Numbered from the stretch's first letter, positions 18,303-27,576 are shown. The stretch is 64,000 nt of DNA from Pseudomonas sp. 31-12 (GCF_003151075.1 NZ_CP029482.1:1984001-2048000), one strand, 5' to 3'. The notes: a model not told the origin generated them from the letters alone. Numbers and translations: made by a program.

Positions 18303-18764
18303 ATGATGAACGACGATATGAACGCCCAGGACGACCAGGCACTGGCTGACGAATGGGCTGCCGCCCTGGAAGAAACCGGTGATGCCGGCCAGGACGATAT
18401 CGACGCCTTGCTGGCTGCCGACGCCGCCAGTTCTCCGTCCAACCGTCTGCCGATGGAAGAGTTCGGCAGCGTGCCGAAGAACCACGATCCGGTCACCCTC
18501 GACGGTCCGAACCTCGATGTGATTCTCGACATCCCGGTGTCGATTTCCATGGAAGTGGGTAGCACCGACATCAACATCCGCAACCTGCTGCAACTCAACC
18601 AGGGTTCGGTGATCGAGCTCGATCGCCTGGCCGGTGAGCCGCTGGACGTGCTGGTCAACGGCACCCTGATCGCCCACGGCGAAGTGGTCGTGGTCAACGA
18701 GAAGTTCGGCATCCGCCTGACCGACGTGATCAGCCCTAGCGAACGTATCAAGAAGCTGCGCTAA
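18303..18764 (+). CDS. fliN: Flagellar motor switch protein FliN with N-terminal extension
   Basis: FliN forms the base of the C ring. The SpoA domain is at about 72-150 (LDVILDIPVSISMEVG, IRNLLQLNQGSVIELD, LIAHGEVVVVNEKFGIRLTD). The first about 65 residues are an acidic extension containing GQDDIDALLAADA (29-41), very like the FliM CheY-binding peptide. The start is one of two adjacent ATGs (18303 or 18306). Length, 153 residues, is longer than enteric FliN (137). The stop abuts the GTG of fliO. Confidence 0.96.
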   Translation: MMNDDMNAQDDQALADEWAAALEETGDAGQDDIDALLAADAASSPSNRLPMEEFGSVPKNHDPVTLDGPNLDVILDIPVSISMEVGSTDINIRNLLQLNQGSVIELDRLAGEPLDVLVNGTLIAHGEVVVVNEKFGIRLTDVISPSERIKKLR

Positions 18765-19214
18765 GTGAAAAAGGTTCTGGGGCTTCTGCTTGCGTTGCCG
18801 TTCAGTGTTCTGGCAGCCGAACCCGTGGCCACGGTTGCAACGGTCGCTGCTGCACCGGCGACCAGTAGCGGTGTGGCCGGGCAATTGACGCAGTTGGTGT
18901 TCGGCTTGCTGCTGGTGCTGGGGTTGATCTTCTTCCTCGCCTGGCTGCTGCGCCGGGTCCAGCAGGCCGGGCCGGCCGGTAAAGGGCAGGTGATCGAGAT
19001 TGTCGGCTCCCGTGCCTTGGGGCCGCGCGATCGTTTGATGCTGGTGCAGGTCGGCAACGAGCAGATCCTGCTTGGCCTCAGCCCTGGCACGATCACTGCG
19101 CTGCATGTGCTTAAAGAGCCGATTGACGTGCCGGCCACCACCGAGAGCGCGACTCCGGAGTTTGCCCAGCATCTGTTGAAGATGCTCGGCAAGGATCAAA
19201 AGGATAAGAAGTAA
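18765..19214 (+). CDS. fliO: Flagellar export apparatus assembly protein FliO
   Basis: FliO helps the FliP pore of the export gate assemble. The 149-residue protein starts with GTG directly after the fliN stop. It has an N-terminal signal-like hydrophobic segment ([16 protein letters not shown]), a second membrane segment at about 40-63 and a cytoplasmic C-terminal domain ([29 protein letters not shown]). It overlaps fliP by one base. Confidence 0.93.
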   Translation: MKKVLGLLLALPFSVLAAEPVATVATVAAAPATSSGVAGQLTQLVFGLLLVLGLIFFLAWLLRRVQQAGPAGKGQVIEIVGSRALGPRDRLMLVQVGNEQILLGLSPGTITALHVLKEPIDVPATTESATPEFAQHLLKMLGKDQKDKK

Positions 19215-19972
19215 TGGGTGCGTTACGCATCGTCTTGACGCTGGCCCTGATGCTGGTCGCGCCGCTGGCGTTCGCCGCCGATCCGTTGTCGATCCCGGCG
19301 ATCACGCTAGGCACCAACGCCAATGGCGCTCAGGAATATTCGGTCAGCCTGCAAATCCTGCTGATCATGACGGCGCTGAGTTTCATCCCGGCGTTTGTCA
19401 TGTTGATGACCAGTTTCACCCGGATCATCATCGTCTTTTCGATCCTGCGCCAGGCCCTGGGCCTGCAGCAGACGCCGTCGAACCAGATCCTTACCGGCAT
19501 GGCCCTGTTCCTGACGCTGTTCATCATGGCGCCGGTATTCGACCGCGTGAATCAGGACGCCTTGCAGCCATACCTGGCGGAAAAGCTCACCGCTCAGGAT
19601 GCTGTGGCCAAGGCCCAGGTGCCGATCAAGGACTTCATGCTGGCGCAGACGCGCAGCAGCGATCTCGAGCTGTTCATGCGCCTGTCCAAGCGCACTGACA
19701 TAGCCTCGCCGGATCAGGCGCCGCTGACCATTCTGGTGCCGGCCTTCGTGACCTCGGAGCTGAAAACCGCGTTCCAGATCGGCTTCATGATCTTCATTCC
19801 GTTCCTGATCATCGACCTGGTCGTGGCCAGTGTGCTGATGGCGATGGGTATGATGATGCTTTCGCCGCTGATCATTTCCCTGCCGTTCAAGATCATGCTG
19901 TTCGTGCTGGTGGATGGCTGGGCGTTGATTATCGGTACCCTGGCGAGCAGCTTCGGTGGTGTGTCGCCATGA
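19214..19972 (+). CDS. fliP: Flagellar export gate protein FliP
   Basis: Core subunit of the export gate pore (FliP5FliQ4FliR1). The 252-residue protein carries a cleavable-type signal (ends LAFAADP), then membrane segments with [19 protein letters not shown] and the C-terminal EGWALIIG-like [11 protein letters not shown]. It overlaps fliO (TAATG) and fliQ (ATGA). Confidence 0.97.
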   Translation: MGALRIVLTLALMLVAPLAFAADPLSIPAITLGTNANGAQEYSVSLQILLIMTALSFIPAFVMLMTSFTRIIIVFSILRQALGLQQTPSNQILTGMALFLTLFIMAPVFDRVNQDALQPYLAEKLTAQDAVAKAQVPIKDFMLAQTRSSDLELFMRLSKRTDIASPDQAPLTILVPAFVTSELKTAFQIGFMIFIPFLIIDLVVASVLMAMGMMMLSPLIISLPFKIMLFVLVDGWALIIGTLASSFGGVSP

Positions 19973-20238
19973 CGCCGGAAGTGGCGGTAGACATCTTTCG
20001 CGAAGCGCTGTGGCTGACCACGATGATGGTTGCCGTGCTGGTGATTCCGAGCCTGCTGGTGGGCCTGCTGGTGGCGATGTTCCAGGCTGCCACGCAGATC
20101 AACGAACAGACCCTGAGCTTCCTGCCGCGCTTGCTGGTGATGCTGGTGACGCTGATCGTCGCCGGCCCGTGGCTGGTTCAGACGTTCATGGAATACATCC
20201 TGCAGCTGTACGGCAGCATTCCTCAGGTCATCGGCTAA
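19969..20238 (+). CDS. fliQ: Flagellar export gate protein FliQ
   Basis: Small gate subunit (89 residues) with two membrane hairpins and the family signature [16 protein letters not shown]. It overlaps fliP by four bases and precedes fliR by three, so the gate proteins are made stoichiometrically from one message. Confidence 0.96.
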   Translation: MTPEVAVDIFREALWLTTMMVAVLVIPSLLVGLLVAMFQAATQINEQTLSFLPRLLVMLVTLIVAGPWLVQTFMEYILQLYGSIPQVIG

Positions 20239-20241
20239 ACC

Positions 20242-21027
20242 ATGCCGTCGCTGCTGCAACTGACCGATACCCAGATCAGTACCTGGGTGGCGACGTTCAT
20301 GTTGCCGCTGTTTCGCATCGGCGCGTTGCTGATGGTCATGCCGGTGTTCGGCACGACCCTGGTGCCCACGCGCGTGCGCCTGTACTTCGCCCTGGCGATC
20401 ACCGTGGTGATTGCGCCGGGCCTGCCGCCGATGCCACCGATCAATGCACTGGATTTGAGTGCGCTGTTGCTGATCGCCGAGCAGATCCTCATTGGCGCGG
20501 TGCTGGGCTTCTCGCTGCAGTTATTCTTCCAGGCCTTCGTGGTCGCCGGGCAGATCGTCTCCATTCAGATGGGTATGGGTTTCGCGTCGATGGTCGACCC
20601 TACCAACGGCGTTTCGGTGGCGGTGATCGGGCAGTTCTTCACCATGCTGGTGACGCTGTTGTTTCTGTCCATGAACGGCCATCTGGTGGTCTTCGAAGTC
20701 CTGACCGAAAGCTTCACAACGATGCCGGTCGGTAGCGGGTTAATGGTCAATCATTTCTGGGAGCTGGCCGGCAAGCTGGGCTGGGTACTCGGCGCTGCGT
20801 TGTTGCTGGTACTGCCGGCGATCACCGCGTTGCTGGTAGTCAACATTGCGTTTGGCGTGATGACCCGTGCCGCGCCGCAACTGAACATCTTTTCCATCGG
20901 TTTTCCGCTGACCCTGGTACTCGGGCTATTCATCGTCTGGGTCGGGCTGGCGGACATCATCAATCAGTATCAACCGCTGGCCTCCGAGGCCTTGCAGTTG
21001 TTACGCGAACTGGCACGGGCGCGCTGA
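20242..21027 (+). CDS. fliR: Flagellar export gate protein FliR
   Basis: Single-copy subunit of the export gate. The 261-residue protein has about six hydrophobic segments and FliR motifs such as GAVLGFSLQLFFQAFVVAG and the MGMGFASMVDPTNG loop. It sits between fliQ and flhB with three-base spacing on both sides. Confidence 0.96.
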   Translation: MPSLLQLTDTQISTWVATFMLPLFRIGALLMVMPVFGTTLVPTRVRLYFALAITVVIAPGLPPMPPINALDLSALLLIAEQILIGAVLGFSLQLFFQAFVVAGQIVSIQMGMGFASMVDPTNGVSVAVIGQFFTMLVTLLFLSMNGHLVVFEVLTESFTTMPVGSGLMVNHFWELAGKLGWVLGAALLLVLPAITALLVVNIAFGVMTRAAPQLNIFSIGFPLTLVLGLFIVWVGLADIINQYQPLASEALQLLRELARAR

Positions 21028-21030
21028 GTC

Positions 21031-22170
21031 ATGGCTGAGAGCGAAAGCGGTCAGGACAAAACAGAAGACCCCACGGAGAAACGTAAAAAGGACTCCCGGG
21101 ACAAGGGTGAGATTGCGCGCTCCAAGGAGCTCAACACCCTGGCGGTCATGCTTGCCGGTGCCGGTGCGCTGCTGATTTTCGGCGGCGCGTTGGCCCAGGA
21201 CCTGATGGAGTTGATGCGGATGAACTTCACGCTGTCGCGGGAAGTGATTCTGGATCAGCGCAACATGGGCACCTTTCTCCTGCACTCGGGGCAGATCGCC
21301 CTGCTGTCGATTCAGCCGGTGATGATCACCTTGTTGCTGGCTGCGTTGATCGGCCCGATTTCCCTCGGCGGCTGGCTGTTTGCGGCGAGCTCGATGGCGC
21401 CGAAATTCAGTCGCATGAACCCCGGTGCGGGGCTCAAACGAATGTTCTCGGCCAAGGCTCTGGTCGAACTGCTCAAGGCCCTGGCGAAATTTTTCATCGT
21501 GCTGTTCGTGGCGCTGGCAGTGTTGTCTTCCGACATCGACGACCTGATGCGCATTGCGCACGAGCCGTTGGACATGGCGATTATTCACAGCCTGCAAGTG
21601 GTCGGCTGGAGTACCTTGTGGATGGCCTGCGGGCTGATCATCATCGCCGCCGTCGACGTGCCGGTGCAGCTGTGGGAAAGCCACAAGAAACTGCTGATGA
21701 CCAAGCAGGAAGTGCGCGACGAGCACAAGGATCAGGAAGGGCGTCCGGAGGTCAAGCAGCGCATTCGCCAGTTGCAGCGCGAGATGTCCCAGCGGAGGAT
21801 GATGGCGGCCATTCCCGAGGCCGACGTGGTCATCACCAACCCGACACACTACGCTGTCGCCCTCAAGTACGACCCGGACAAGGGCAGTGCGCCGGTGCTG
21901 TTGGCCAAGGGTAATGACTTCCTCGCCTTGAAGATTCGTGAAATCGCCGTGGCCAACAATGTGCTGCTACTCGAATCGCCGGCCCTGGCACGTTCGATCT
22001 ACTACTCCACGGAGCTGGAGCAGGAAATCCCTGGTGGGTTGTATCTGGCGGTTGCCCAGGTATTGGCCTACGTCTACCAGATCCGCCAGTACCGCGCGGG
22101 CAAGGGCAAACGCCCGGATCCGCTCAAGGATAATCTGCCGATTCCACCGGATCTGCGCCGCGATTCCTGA
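21031..22170 (+). CDS. flhB: Flagellar export switch protein FlhB
   Basis: FlhB closes around the export gate and, after autocleavage, switches substrate class from rod/hook to filament in response to FliK. The 379-residue protein has the N-terminal EDPTEKRKKDSRDKGEIA motif, four membrane segments (about 35-55, 90-112, 150-168, 188-212) and the autocleavage site Asn270-Pro271-Thr-His in VITNPTHYAVALKY. It is the last gene of the fliL operon; a REP pair follows. A solitary homologue of its C-terminal domain is encoded at 36878-37207. Confidence 0.97.
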   Translation: MAESESGQDKTEDPTEKRKKDSRDKGEIARSKELNTLAVMLAGAGALLIFGGALAQDLMELMRMNFTLSREVILDQRNMGTFLLHSGQIALLSIQPVMITLLLAALIGPISLGGWLFAASSMAPKFSRMNPGAGLKRMFSAKALVELLKALAKFFIVLFVALAVLSSDIDDLMRIAHEPLDMAIIHSLQVVGWSTLWMACGLIIIAAVDVPVQLWESHKKLLMTKQEVRDEHKDQEGRPEVKQRIRQLQREMSQRRMMAAIPEADVVITNPTHYAVALKYDPDKGSAPVLLAKGNDFLALKIREIAVANNVLLLESPALARSIYYSTELEQEIPGGLYLAVAQVLAYVYQIRQYRAGKGKRPDPLKDNLPIPPDLRRDS

Positions 22171-22195
22171 GTTTTGCGCTGTCGCTGATGGCCTC

Positions 22196-22277
22196 TTCGC
22201 GAGCAAGCCCGCTCCCACATTTAACCGCGCGCGCTCAGAGAAATGCGGTCGAATGTGGGAGCGGGCTTGCTCGCGAA
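22196..22277. repeat. REP pair (GGGCTTGCTCGCGAA type)
   Basis: Inverted pair with outer-facing CTTCGCGAGCAAGCCC and GGGCTTGCTCGCGAAAG arms, between flhB and the flhA promoter. Confidence 0.9.
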
Positions 22278-22339
22278 AGCGCCGGATCAGCCACTGCGAT
22301 TTCCCTGAGACCCCCTCTATTTCAAGCGCCTGCAAAAGT

Positions 22340-22355
22340 TGGAAGGTTTCTTGCA
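22340..22355 (+). promoter_or_regulatory. Predicted sigma-54 promoter of flhA
   Basis: TGGAAGGTTTCTTGCA keeps the invariant GG-N10-GC and the TTGCA block; CAC of the -24 block is AAG. It lies 61 bases before the GTG of flhA. RpoN/FleQ control of flhA is established in P. aeruginosa. Confidence 0.7.
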
Positions 22356-22381
22356 ATAGCCGCCCTGCGCCTGGTTTGGGC

Positions 22382-22395
22382 GTCAAAAGTTTGCT
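22382..22395 (+). promoter_or_regulatory. FleQ-box-like site in the flhA leader
   Basis: GTCAAAAGTTTGCT resembles the fliE leader site (GTCAAAAAATTGCG) more than the full FleQ consensus (7 of 12). It lies 28 nt downstream of the -12 GC, the same distance as in fliE. Confidence 0.35.
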
Positions 22396-22416
22396 TTAAA
22401 GAAACGGGGAAAACCG

Positions 22417-24546
22417 GTGGATCGCTCTCAGTTATTCAACACTGCCCGCACAAACGTTGCCGACTTGAGTCGGGGCAACCTGGGTGTGCCGTTGTTGCTG
22501 CTGGTCATGCTGGCAATGATGATGTTGCCGATCCCGCCGTTCCTGCTGGACGTGTTTTTCACGTTCAACATCGCGTTGTCGATCGTCGTCCTGCTGGTTT
22601 GCGTCTACGCCTTGCGGCCGCTGGATTTCGCAGTGTTCCCGACCATTCTGCTGGTGGCGACGCTGTTGCGACTGGCGCTGAACGTGGCTTCCACCCGGGT
22701 GGTGATGCTTCACGGACAGGACGGTCACGCTTCCGCCGGTAAGGTAATCCAGGCCTTCGGCGAGGTGGTGATCGGCGGTAACTACGTGGTTGGTATCGTG
22801 GTCTTCGCGATCTTGATGATCATCAACTTCGTCGTGGTGACCAAGGGTGCCGGGCGGATTTCCGAGGTGAGCGCGCGTTTCACCCTCGATGCGATGCCCG
22901 GTAAACAAATGGCGATCGACGCCGATTTGAACGCCGGCCTGATCGACCAGAACCAGGCCAAACTGCGCCGGGTGGAAGTGGCCCAGGAAGCCGAGTTCTA
23001 CGGCTCAATGGACGGTGCCAGCAAATTCGTGCGCGGTGACGCCATCGCCGGTTTGCTGATTCTGTTCATCAACCTGATCGGCGGCATGGCGGTCGGTATC
23101 TTCCAGCACGGCATGACCTTCGGCGACGCCGGCCGGGTGTACGCCTTGCTGACCATCGGTGACGGTTTGGTGGCGCAATTGCCATCACTGCTGTTATCGA
23201 CAGCGGCGGCGATCATGGTGACCCGTGCGTCCGGTTCGGAAGACATGGGCAAGCAGATCAATCGCCAGATGTTCGCCTCGCCCAAAGCGTTGGCCGTGGC
23301 GGCTGGTTTGATGGCGGTGATGGGCCTGGTGCCCGGCATGCCGCACTTCTCCTTTCTGTCCATGGCCGCGTTGGCGGCCGGTGGTGCGTACCTGTTCTGG
23401 AAGAAGCAGAACGTCGTCAAGGTTCAGGCCCTGCAAGAGGTCAAGCGTCAGCAAGAGCTGCTGCCATCGCCGGCCCGTGCCATGGAAACCAAGGAGCTGG
23501 GCTGGGACGATGTGACGCCGATCGACATGATCGGCCTGGAAGTCGGCTATCGCCTGATTCCGCTGGTGGATCGCAACCAGGGTGGTCAGTTGCTGGCGCG
23601 GATCAAGGGTGTGCGCAAGAAGCTGTCCCAGGACCTGGGCTTCCTGATGCCGACTGTGCATATTCGTGACAACCTCGACCTGGCGCCGAGTGCTTACCGC
23701 CTGACCCTGATGGGCGTGATCCTGGCCGAAGCCGAGATTTACCCGGATCGCGAACTGGCGATCAACCCGGGGCAAGTCTACGGCACGCTCAACGGCATAA
23801 CCGCCAAAGATCCGGCTTTTGGCCTGGAAGCGGTGTGGATCGAAATCAGCCAGCGTGCCCAGGCACAATCGCTTGGTTACACCGTCGTGGATGCCAGCAC
23901 GGTCGTGGCGACGCACTTGAACCAGATTCTGTACAAGCACTCCAGCGAGTTGATCGGTCACGAAGAAGTCCAGCAACTCATGCAATTGCTGGCCAAAAGC
24001 TCACCGAAGCTGGCTGAAGAGCTGGTGCCGGGCGTGGTGTCGCTGTCGCAGCTGCTCAAAGTGCTTCAAGCGTTGCTGGCCGAACAGGTGCCCGTGCGGG
24101 ACATTCGCAGCATCGCCGAGGCCATCGCCAACAATGCGGCCAAGAGTCAAGATACTGCCGCTTTGGTGGCTGCGGTGCGCGTCGGCGTTTCCCGCGCAAT
24201 CGTCCAAAGCATTGTAGGCACTGACTCCGAGCTACCAGTTATCACGCTGGAGCCAAGGTTGGAACAAATATTGCTCAATAGTCTTCAGAAGGCAGGACAA
24301 GGCTCGGAAGAGGGCGTTCTGCTGGAGCCAAGCATGGCTGAGAAGCTGCAGCGTTCGTTGATCGATGCGGCGCAGCGTCAGGAAATGCAAGGTCAACCGG
24401 TGATTCTGCTGGTGGCCGGTCCGGTTCGCGCGATGCTTTCGCGATTCGGCCGACTGGCAGTCCCGGGTTTGCATGTGTTGGCTTATCAGGAAATTCCTGA
24501 CAACAAGCAAGTGACCATCGTTGCGACAGTAGGGCCCAACGGCTGA
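22417..24546 (+). CDS. flhA: Flagellar export gate protein FlhA
   Basis: FlhA is the nonameric proton-driven export gate and the docking platform for chaperone-substrate complexes. The 709-residue protein starts with GTG (GGGG upstream) and MDRSQLFNTA. It has eight predicted membrane segments in the first about 330 residues, the FHIPEP signature region (RISEVSARFTLDAMPGKQM with the conserved DADLNAGLI loop following), and a large cytoplasmic domain (about 350-709). It heads flhA-flhF-fleN-fliA, with flhF 11 bases downstream. Confidence 0.97.
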   Translation: MDRSQLFNTARTNVADLSRGNLGVPLLLLVMLAMMMLPIPPFLLDVFFTFNIALSIVVLLVCVYALRPLDFAVFPTILLVATLLRLALNVASTRVVMLHGQDGHASAGKVIQAFGEVVIGGNYVVGIVVFAILMIINFVVVTKGAGRISEVSARFTLDAMPGKQMAIDADLNAGLIDQNQAKLRRVEVAQEAEFYGSMDGASKFVRGDAIAGLLILFINLIGGMAVGIFQHGMTFGDAGRVYALLTIGDGLVAQLPSLLLSTAAAIMVTRASGSEDMGKQINRQMFASPKALAVAAGLMAVMGLVPGMPHFSFLSMAALAAGGAYLFWKKQNVVKVQALQEVKRQQELLPSPARAMETKELGWDDVTPIDMIGLEVGYRLIPLVDRNQGGQLLARIKGVRKKLSQDLGFLMPTVHIRDNLDLAPSAYRLTLMGVILAEAEIYPDRELAINPGQVYGTLNGITAKDPAFGLEAVWIEISQRAQAQSLGYTVVDASTVVATHLNQILYKHSSELIGHEEVQQLMQLLAKSSPKLAEELVPGVVSLSQLLKVLQALLAEQVPVRDIRSIAEAIANNAAKSQDTAALVAAVRVGVSRAIVQSIVGTDSELPVITLEPRLEQILLNSLQKAGQGSEEGVLLEPSMAEKLQRSLIDAAQRQEMQGQPVILLVAGPVRAMLSRFGRLAVPGLHVLAYQEIPDNKQVTIVATVGPNG

Positions 24547-24557
24547 GGTAGTGGTTT

Positions 24558-25892
24558 ATGCAAGTTAAGCGTTTTTTCGCCGCCGATATGCGTCAGGCCA
24601 TGAAACTGGTTCGTGATGAGCTGGGCGCTGATGCCGCCATTATTGGCAATCGCCGGATCGCCGGTGGTGTCGAGCTGACGGCTGCGCTGGATTACAAATT
24701 GTCGGCGCTGGCCCCGCGTGTTCCGAACATGGAACTCGAGGATGAGCTGCGCAAGACCCAGTCGCGGATCGTCACCGCCCAGGCCGAATTGAGCCTGCGT
24801 GGCGAAGGCGAAACCGAAGGCGACAAGACCACCAATCGCCAGTTGTTCGCCGGCCTGCCATTGACCGCTGCCGAGCCGCTGATCGAACCGACCTACGCCG
24901 AGCCTCGTCGCTCCGCGCCAGCCCCGGCACCCGCCGCTGGCGGTGTGGACCCACGGGCTTTCGATTCGATGCGTTTCGAGCTCAACAGCCTGCGCGAGCT
25001 GATGGAAGTGCAACTCGGCTCCCTGGCCTGGAATCAGCTGCAAGGCAGTCGTCCGGCCCAGGCCAGTCTCTGGCGTCGCCTGCAACGCATCGGCCTGTCC
25101 GGCCCGTTGTCCCGCGATTTGCTGGCGATGATTACCGACATTGACGAACCTCGTCAGGCCTGGCGCATGTTGCTGGCGCACCTGGCGCGGATGATCGCCA
25201 CACCGGAAGTCGAGCCACTGGAAGAGGGCGGCGTGATTGCCATGGTCGGCCCGGCCGGCATGGGCAAGACCACCACCCTGGCCAAGCTCGCGGCCCGCTA
25301 CGTGCTCAAATACGGCGCGCAAAACATCGCGCTGGTGAGCATGGACAGCTACCGTATCGGTGCTCAGGAACAATTGAAGACCCTGGGCCGGATCCTCAAC
25401 GTGTCGGTAACTCACGTCGATCCGGGCCAATCGCTGGTGCAGGCGCTGGATCCATTGTTGCGCAAGCGCGTGGTGCTGATCGATACCGCGGGCCTTCAGG
25501 CCAGCGATCCGGCCCTGCGCATGCAGCTCGAAAGCCTGGCTGGACGTGGCATCAAGTCAAAAAACTATCTGGTTCTGGCAACCACCAGCCAGAAACAGGT
25601 TCTAACGGCCGCTTATCACAGTTACAAGCGCTGCGGGCTAGCTGGCTGCATCCTGACTAAACTGGATGAAACGGCAAGTCTGGGCGAGGTGTTGAGCCTG
25701 GCGATCAGTCATGAATTGCCGGTGGCTTACCTGACCGATGGCCCGCGTATTCCAGATGATTTGCATCTGCCGCGTCGTCATCAGTTGGTCAGTCGCGCCG
25801 TAAGCGTGCAAATGCAGGAAGAACCCAGCGAAGAAGCCATGGCTGACATGTTCGCTGATATTTACCACAGCCCGACCAGGCAGGTTGGCTGA
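24558..25892 (+). CDS. flhF: Polar flagellar placement GTPase FlhF
   Basis: SRP-type GTPase that recruits FliF to the old pole and fixes flagellar position; it works with FleN/FlhG. The 444-residue protein has a basic/disordered B region (1-150), an N domain (about 150-220) and the G domain with P-loop GPAGMGKTTT (231-240), G3 DTAGLQASD and G4 TKLDE. The common family P-loop is GPTGVGKTTT, so Ala233 is a mild variant. A 116-bp gap holding a small ORF separates it from fleN. Confidence 0.96.
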   Translation: MQVKRFFAADMRQAMKLVRDELGADAAIIGNRRIAGGVELTAALDYKLSALAPRVPNMELEDELRKTQSRIVTAQAELSLRGEGETEGDKTTNRQLFAGLPLTAAEPLIEPTYAEPRRSAPAPAPAAGGVDPRAFDSMRFELNSLRELMEVQLGSLAWNQLQGSRPAQASLWRRLQRIGLSGPLSRDLLAMITDIDEPRQAWRMLLAHLARMIATPEVEPLEEGGVIAMVGPAGMGKTTTLAKLAARYVLKYGAQNIALVSMDSYRIGAQEQLKTLGRILNVSVTHVDPGQSLVQALDPLLRKRVVLIDTAGLQASDPALRMQLESLAGRGIKSKNYLVLATTSQKQVLTAAYHSYKRCGLAGCILTKLDETASLGEVLSLAISHELPVAYLTDGPRIPDDLHLPRRHQLVSRAVSVQMQEEPSEEAMADMFADIYHSPTRQVG

Positions 25893-25899
25893 GGTACTA

Positions 25900-26007
25900 A
25901 TGAACAGTTTTTGTACCTACATCGATGGTCTGCCATGCATTGTTCAGTTGATGAACGCGCAGCCAGTAATGTGGCCTCCGTCTATGCAAGACAAGGTAAA
26001 GAAATAA
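25900..26007 (+). CDS. Possible 35-aa small protein or leader ORF between flhF and fleN
   Basis: An ATG with GAGG five bases upstream (the site overlaps the flhF stop) opens a frame of 35 codons, MNSFCTYIDGLPCIVQ... rich in Met/Pro/Cys, ending with TAA one base before the fleN ATG. The tight fit between the two genes and the good ribosome site are direct observations. No homology is recognised and codon use is not clearly Pseudomonas-like, so it may merely be a leader that couples fleN translation to flhF, or chance. Confidence 0.3.
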   Translation: MNSFCTYIDGLPCIVQLMNAQPVMWPPSMQDKVKK

Positions 26008-26008
26008 C

Positions 26009-26839
26009 ATGGGCAGCATGCATCCCGTACAGGTGATCGCGGTGACCGGCGGCAAAGGTGGCGTCGGGAAGACTAACGTGTCAGTGAACTTGTCCCTGGC
26101 TCTAGCTGAGCTCGGCCGGCGCGTCATGCTGCTGGACGCCGATCTGGGGCTGGCGAACGTCGACGTCCTGCTAGGGCTGACACCCAAACGTACCCTGGCC
26201 GACGTGATCGAAGGCCGCTGTGAGCTGCGCGACGTTCTGTTGCAAGGCCCCGGCGGTATCCGCATCGTCCCGGCCGCGTCCGGCACACAGAGCATGGTTC
26301 ATTTGAGCCCGGCCCAACACGCCGGCCTGATCCAGGCCTTCAGCGATATCGGCGACAACCTCGACGTCTTGGTGATCGACACCGCTGCGGGTATTGGTGA
26401 CTCGGTAGTCAGTTTCGTTCGCGCAGCGCAGGAAGTCTTGCTGGTGGTCTGCGACGAGCCGACCTCGATCACGGATGCCTACGCGCTGATCAAACTGCTG
26501 AACCGCGATTACGGCATGAACCGTTTCCGCGTCCTGGCCAATATGGCCCAGAGCCCGCAGGAAGGTCGCAACCTGTTCGCCAAGTTGACCAAGGTCACGG
26601 ACCGCTTCCTCGACGTCGCCCTACAATACGTTGGCGCGGTGCCTTACGACGAAAGCGTGCGCAAGGCTGTGCAGAAGCAGCGCGCCGTCTACGAAGCCTT
26701 CCCGCGTTCCAAGTGCGCCCTGGCGTTCAAGGCAATCGCGCAGAAGGTCGACACCTGGCCGTTACCTGCCAACCCGCGTGGGCACCTGGAGTTTTTCGTC
26801 GAGCGCCTCGTGCAACAGACCGCAGGACCCGTCCTATGA
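26009..26839 (+). CDS. fleN: Flagellar number regulator FleN (FlhG, MinD-like ATPase)
   Basis: FleN limits cells to the correct flagellar number by binding FleQ and dampening its activation of flagellar promoters. The 276-residue protein is a deviant-Walker ParA/MinD ATPase: GGKGGVGKT at 14-22, LLDADLGLANVD, and VIDTAAGIGDSV. The C-terminal part (PRGHLEFFVERLV) is FlhG-typical. The stop overlaps the fliA start (ATGA). Confidence 0.97.
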   Translation: MGSMHPVQVIAVTGGKGGVGKTNVSVNLSLALAELGRRVMLLDADLGLANVDVLLGLTPKRTLADVIEGRCELRDVLLQGPGGIRIVPAASGTQSMVHLSPAQHAGLIQAFSDIGDNLDVLVIDTAAGIGDSVVSFVRAAQEVLLVVCDEPTSITDAYALIKLLNRDYGMNRFRVLANMAQSPQEGRNLFAKLTKVTDRFLDVALQYVGAVPYDESVRKAVQKQRAVYEAFPRSKCALAFKAIAQKVDTWPLPANPRGHLEFFVERLVQQTAGPVL

Positions 26840-27576
26840 CAGCCAGTGGCTACAACCTCTACAAGAAGTCGGCACGTGACGCGCAGTACGAGCTGATCGA
26901 GCGTTACGCGCCACTGGTCAAACGCATTGCTTACCACTTGCTGGCCCGTCTGCCGGCCAGTGTTCAGGTTGAAGACCTGATCCAGGCCGGGATGATCGGC
27001 CTGCTTGAAGTATCGACCAAATATGACGCCAGCAAAGGCGCGAGTTTCGAGACGTACGCGGGCATTCGAATCCGTGGCGCGATGCTCGATGAAGTACGCA
27101 AGGGGGACTGGGCGCCACGTTCGGTCCACCGCAATACCCGGATGGTCAGCGACGCAATTCGCTCGATTGAAGCTAAAACCGGTCGTGACGCTAAAGATCA
27201 TGAGGTTGCGGCCGAACTCCAATTGAGTCTCGATGATTATTACGGGATTTTGAACGACACCCTGGGCAGCCGGTTATTCAGTTTCGACGATCTGTTGCAG
27301 GACGGCGAACACGAAGGGCTGCACGAGGATGGCGCGAGTGCACATCTGGAGCCGTCACGCGATCTGGAAGATGAACGCTTCCAGGCAGCGCTGGCGGACG
27401 CGATTGCCAATTTGCCGGAGCGTGAGCGACTGGTGTTGGCGCTGTACTACGACGAAGAGCTGAACCTCAAGGAAATCGGTGAGGTCCTGGGGGTCAGCGA
27501 ATCGCGGGTCAGCCAGTTACATAGCCAGTGCGCGGCCCGTTTGCGGGGGCGTTTGGGGGAGTGGCGAGCGCGCTGA
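26836..27576 (+). CDS. fliA: Flagellar sigma factor FliA (sigma-28)
   Basis: FliA drives class IV genes (flagellin, chemotaxis, probably fliS here) and is held inactive by FlgM. The 246-residue protein has sigma-70 region 2 (YAPLVKRIAYHLLARLPASV, ASFETYAGIRIRGAMLDEVR), region 3 and region 4 with a helix-turn-helix (LNLKEIGEVLGVSESRVSQL). I chose the ATG at 26836 overlapping the fleN stop; an upstream in-frame start at 26713 lies entirely inside fleN. Confidence 0.97.
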   Translation: MTASGYNLYKKSARDAQYELIERYAPLVKRIAYHLLARLPASVQVEDLIQAGMIGLLEVSTKYDASKGASFETYAGIRIRGAMLDEVRKGDWAPRSVHRNTRMVSDAIRSIEAKTGRDAKDHEVAAELQLSLDDYYGILNDTLGSRLFSFDDLLQDGEHEGLHEDGASAHLEPSRDLEDERFQAALADAIANLPERERLVLALYYDEELNLKEIGEVLGVSESRVSQLHSQCAARLRGRLGEWRAR

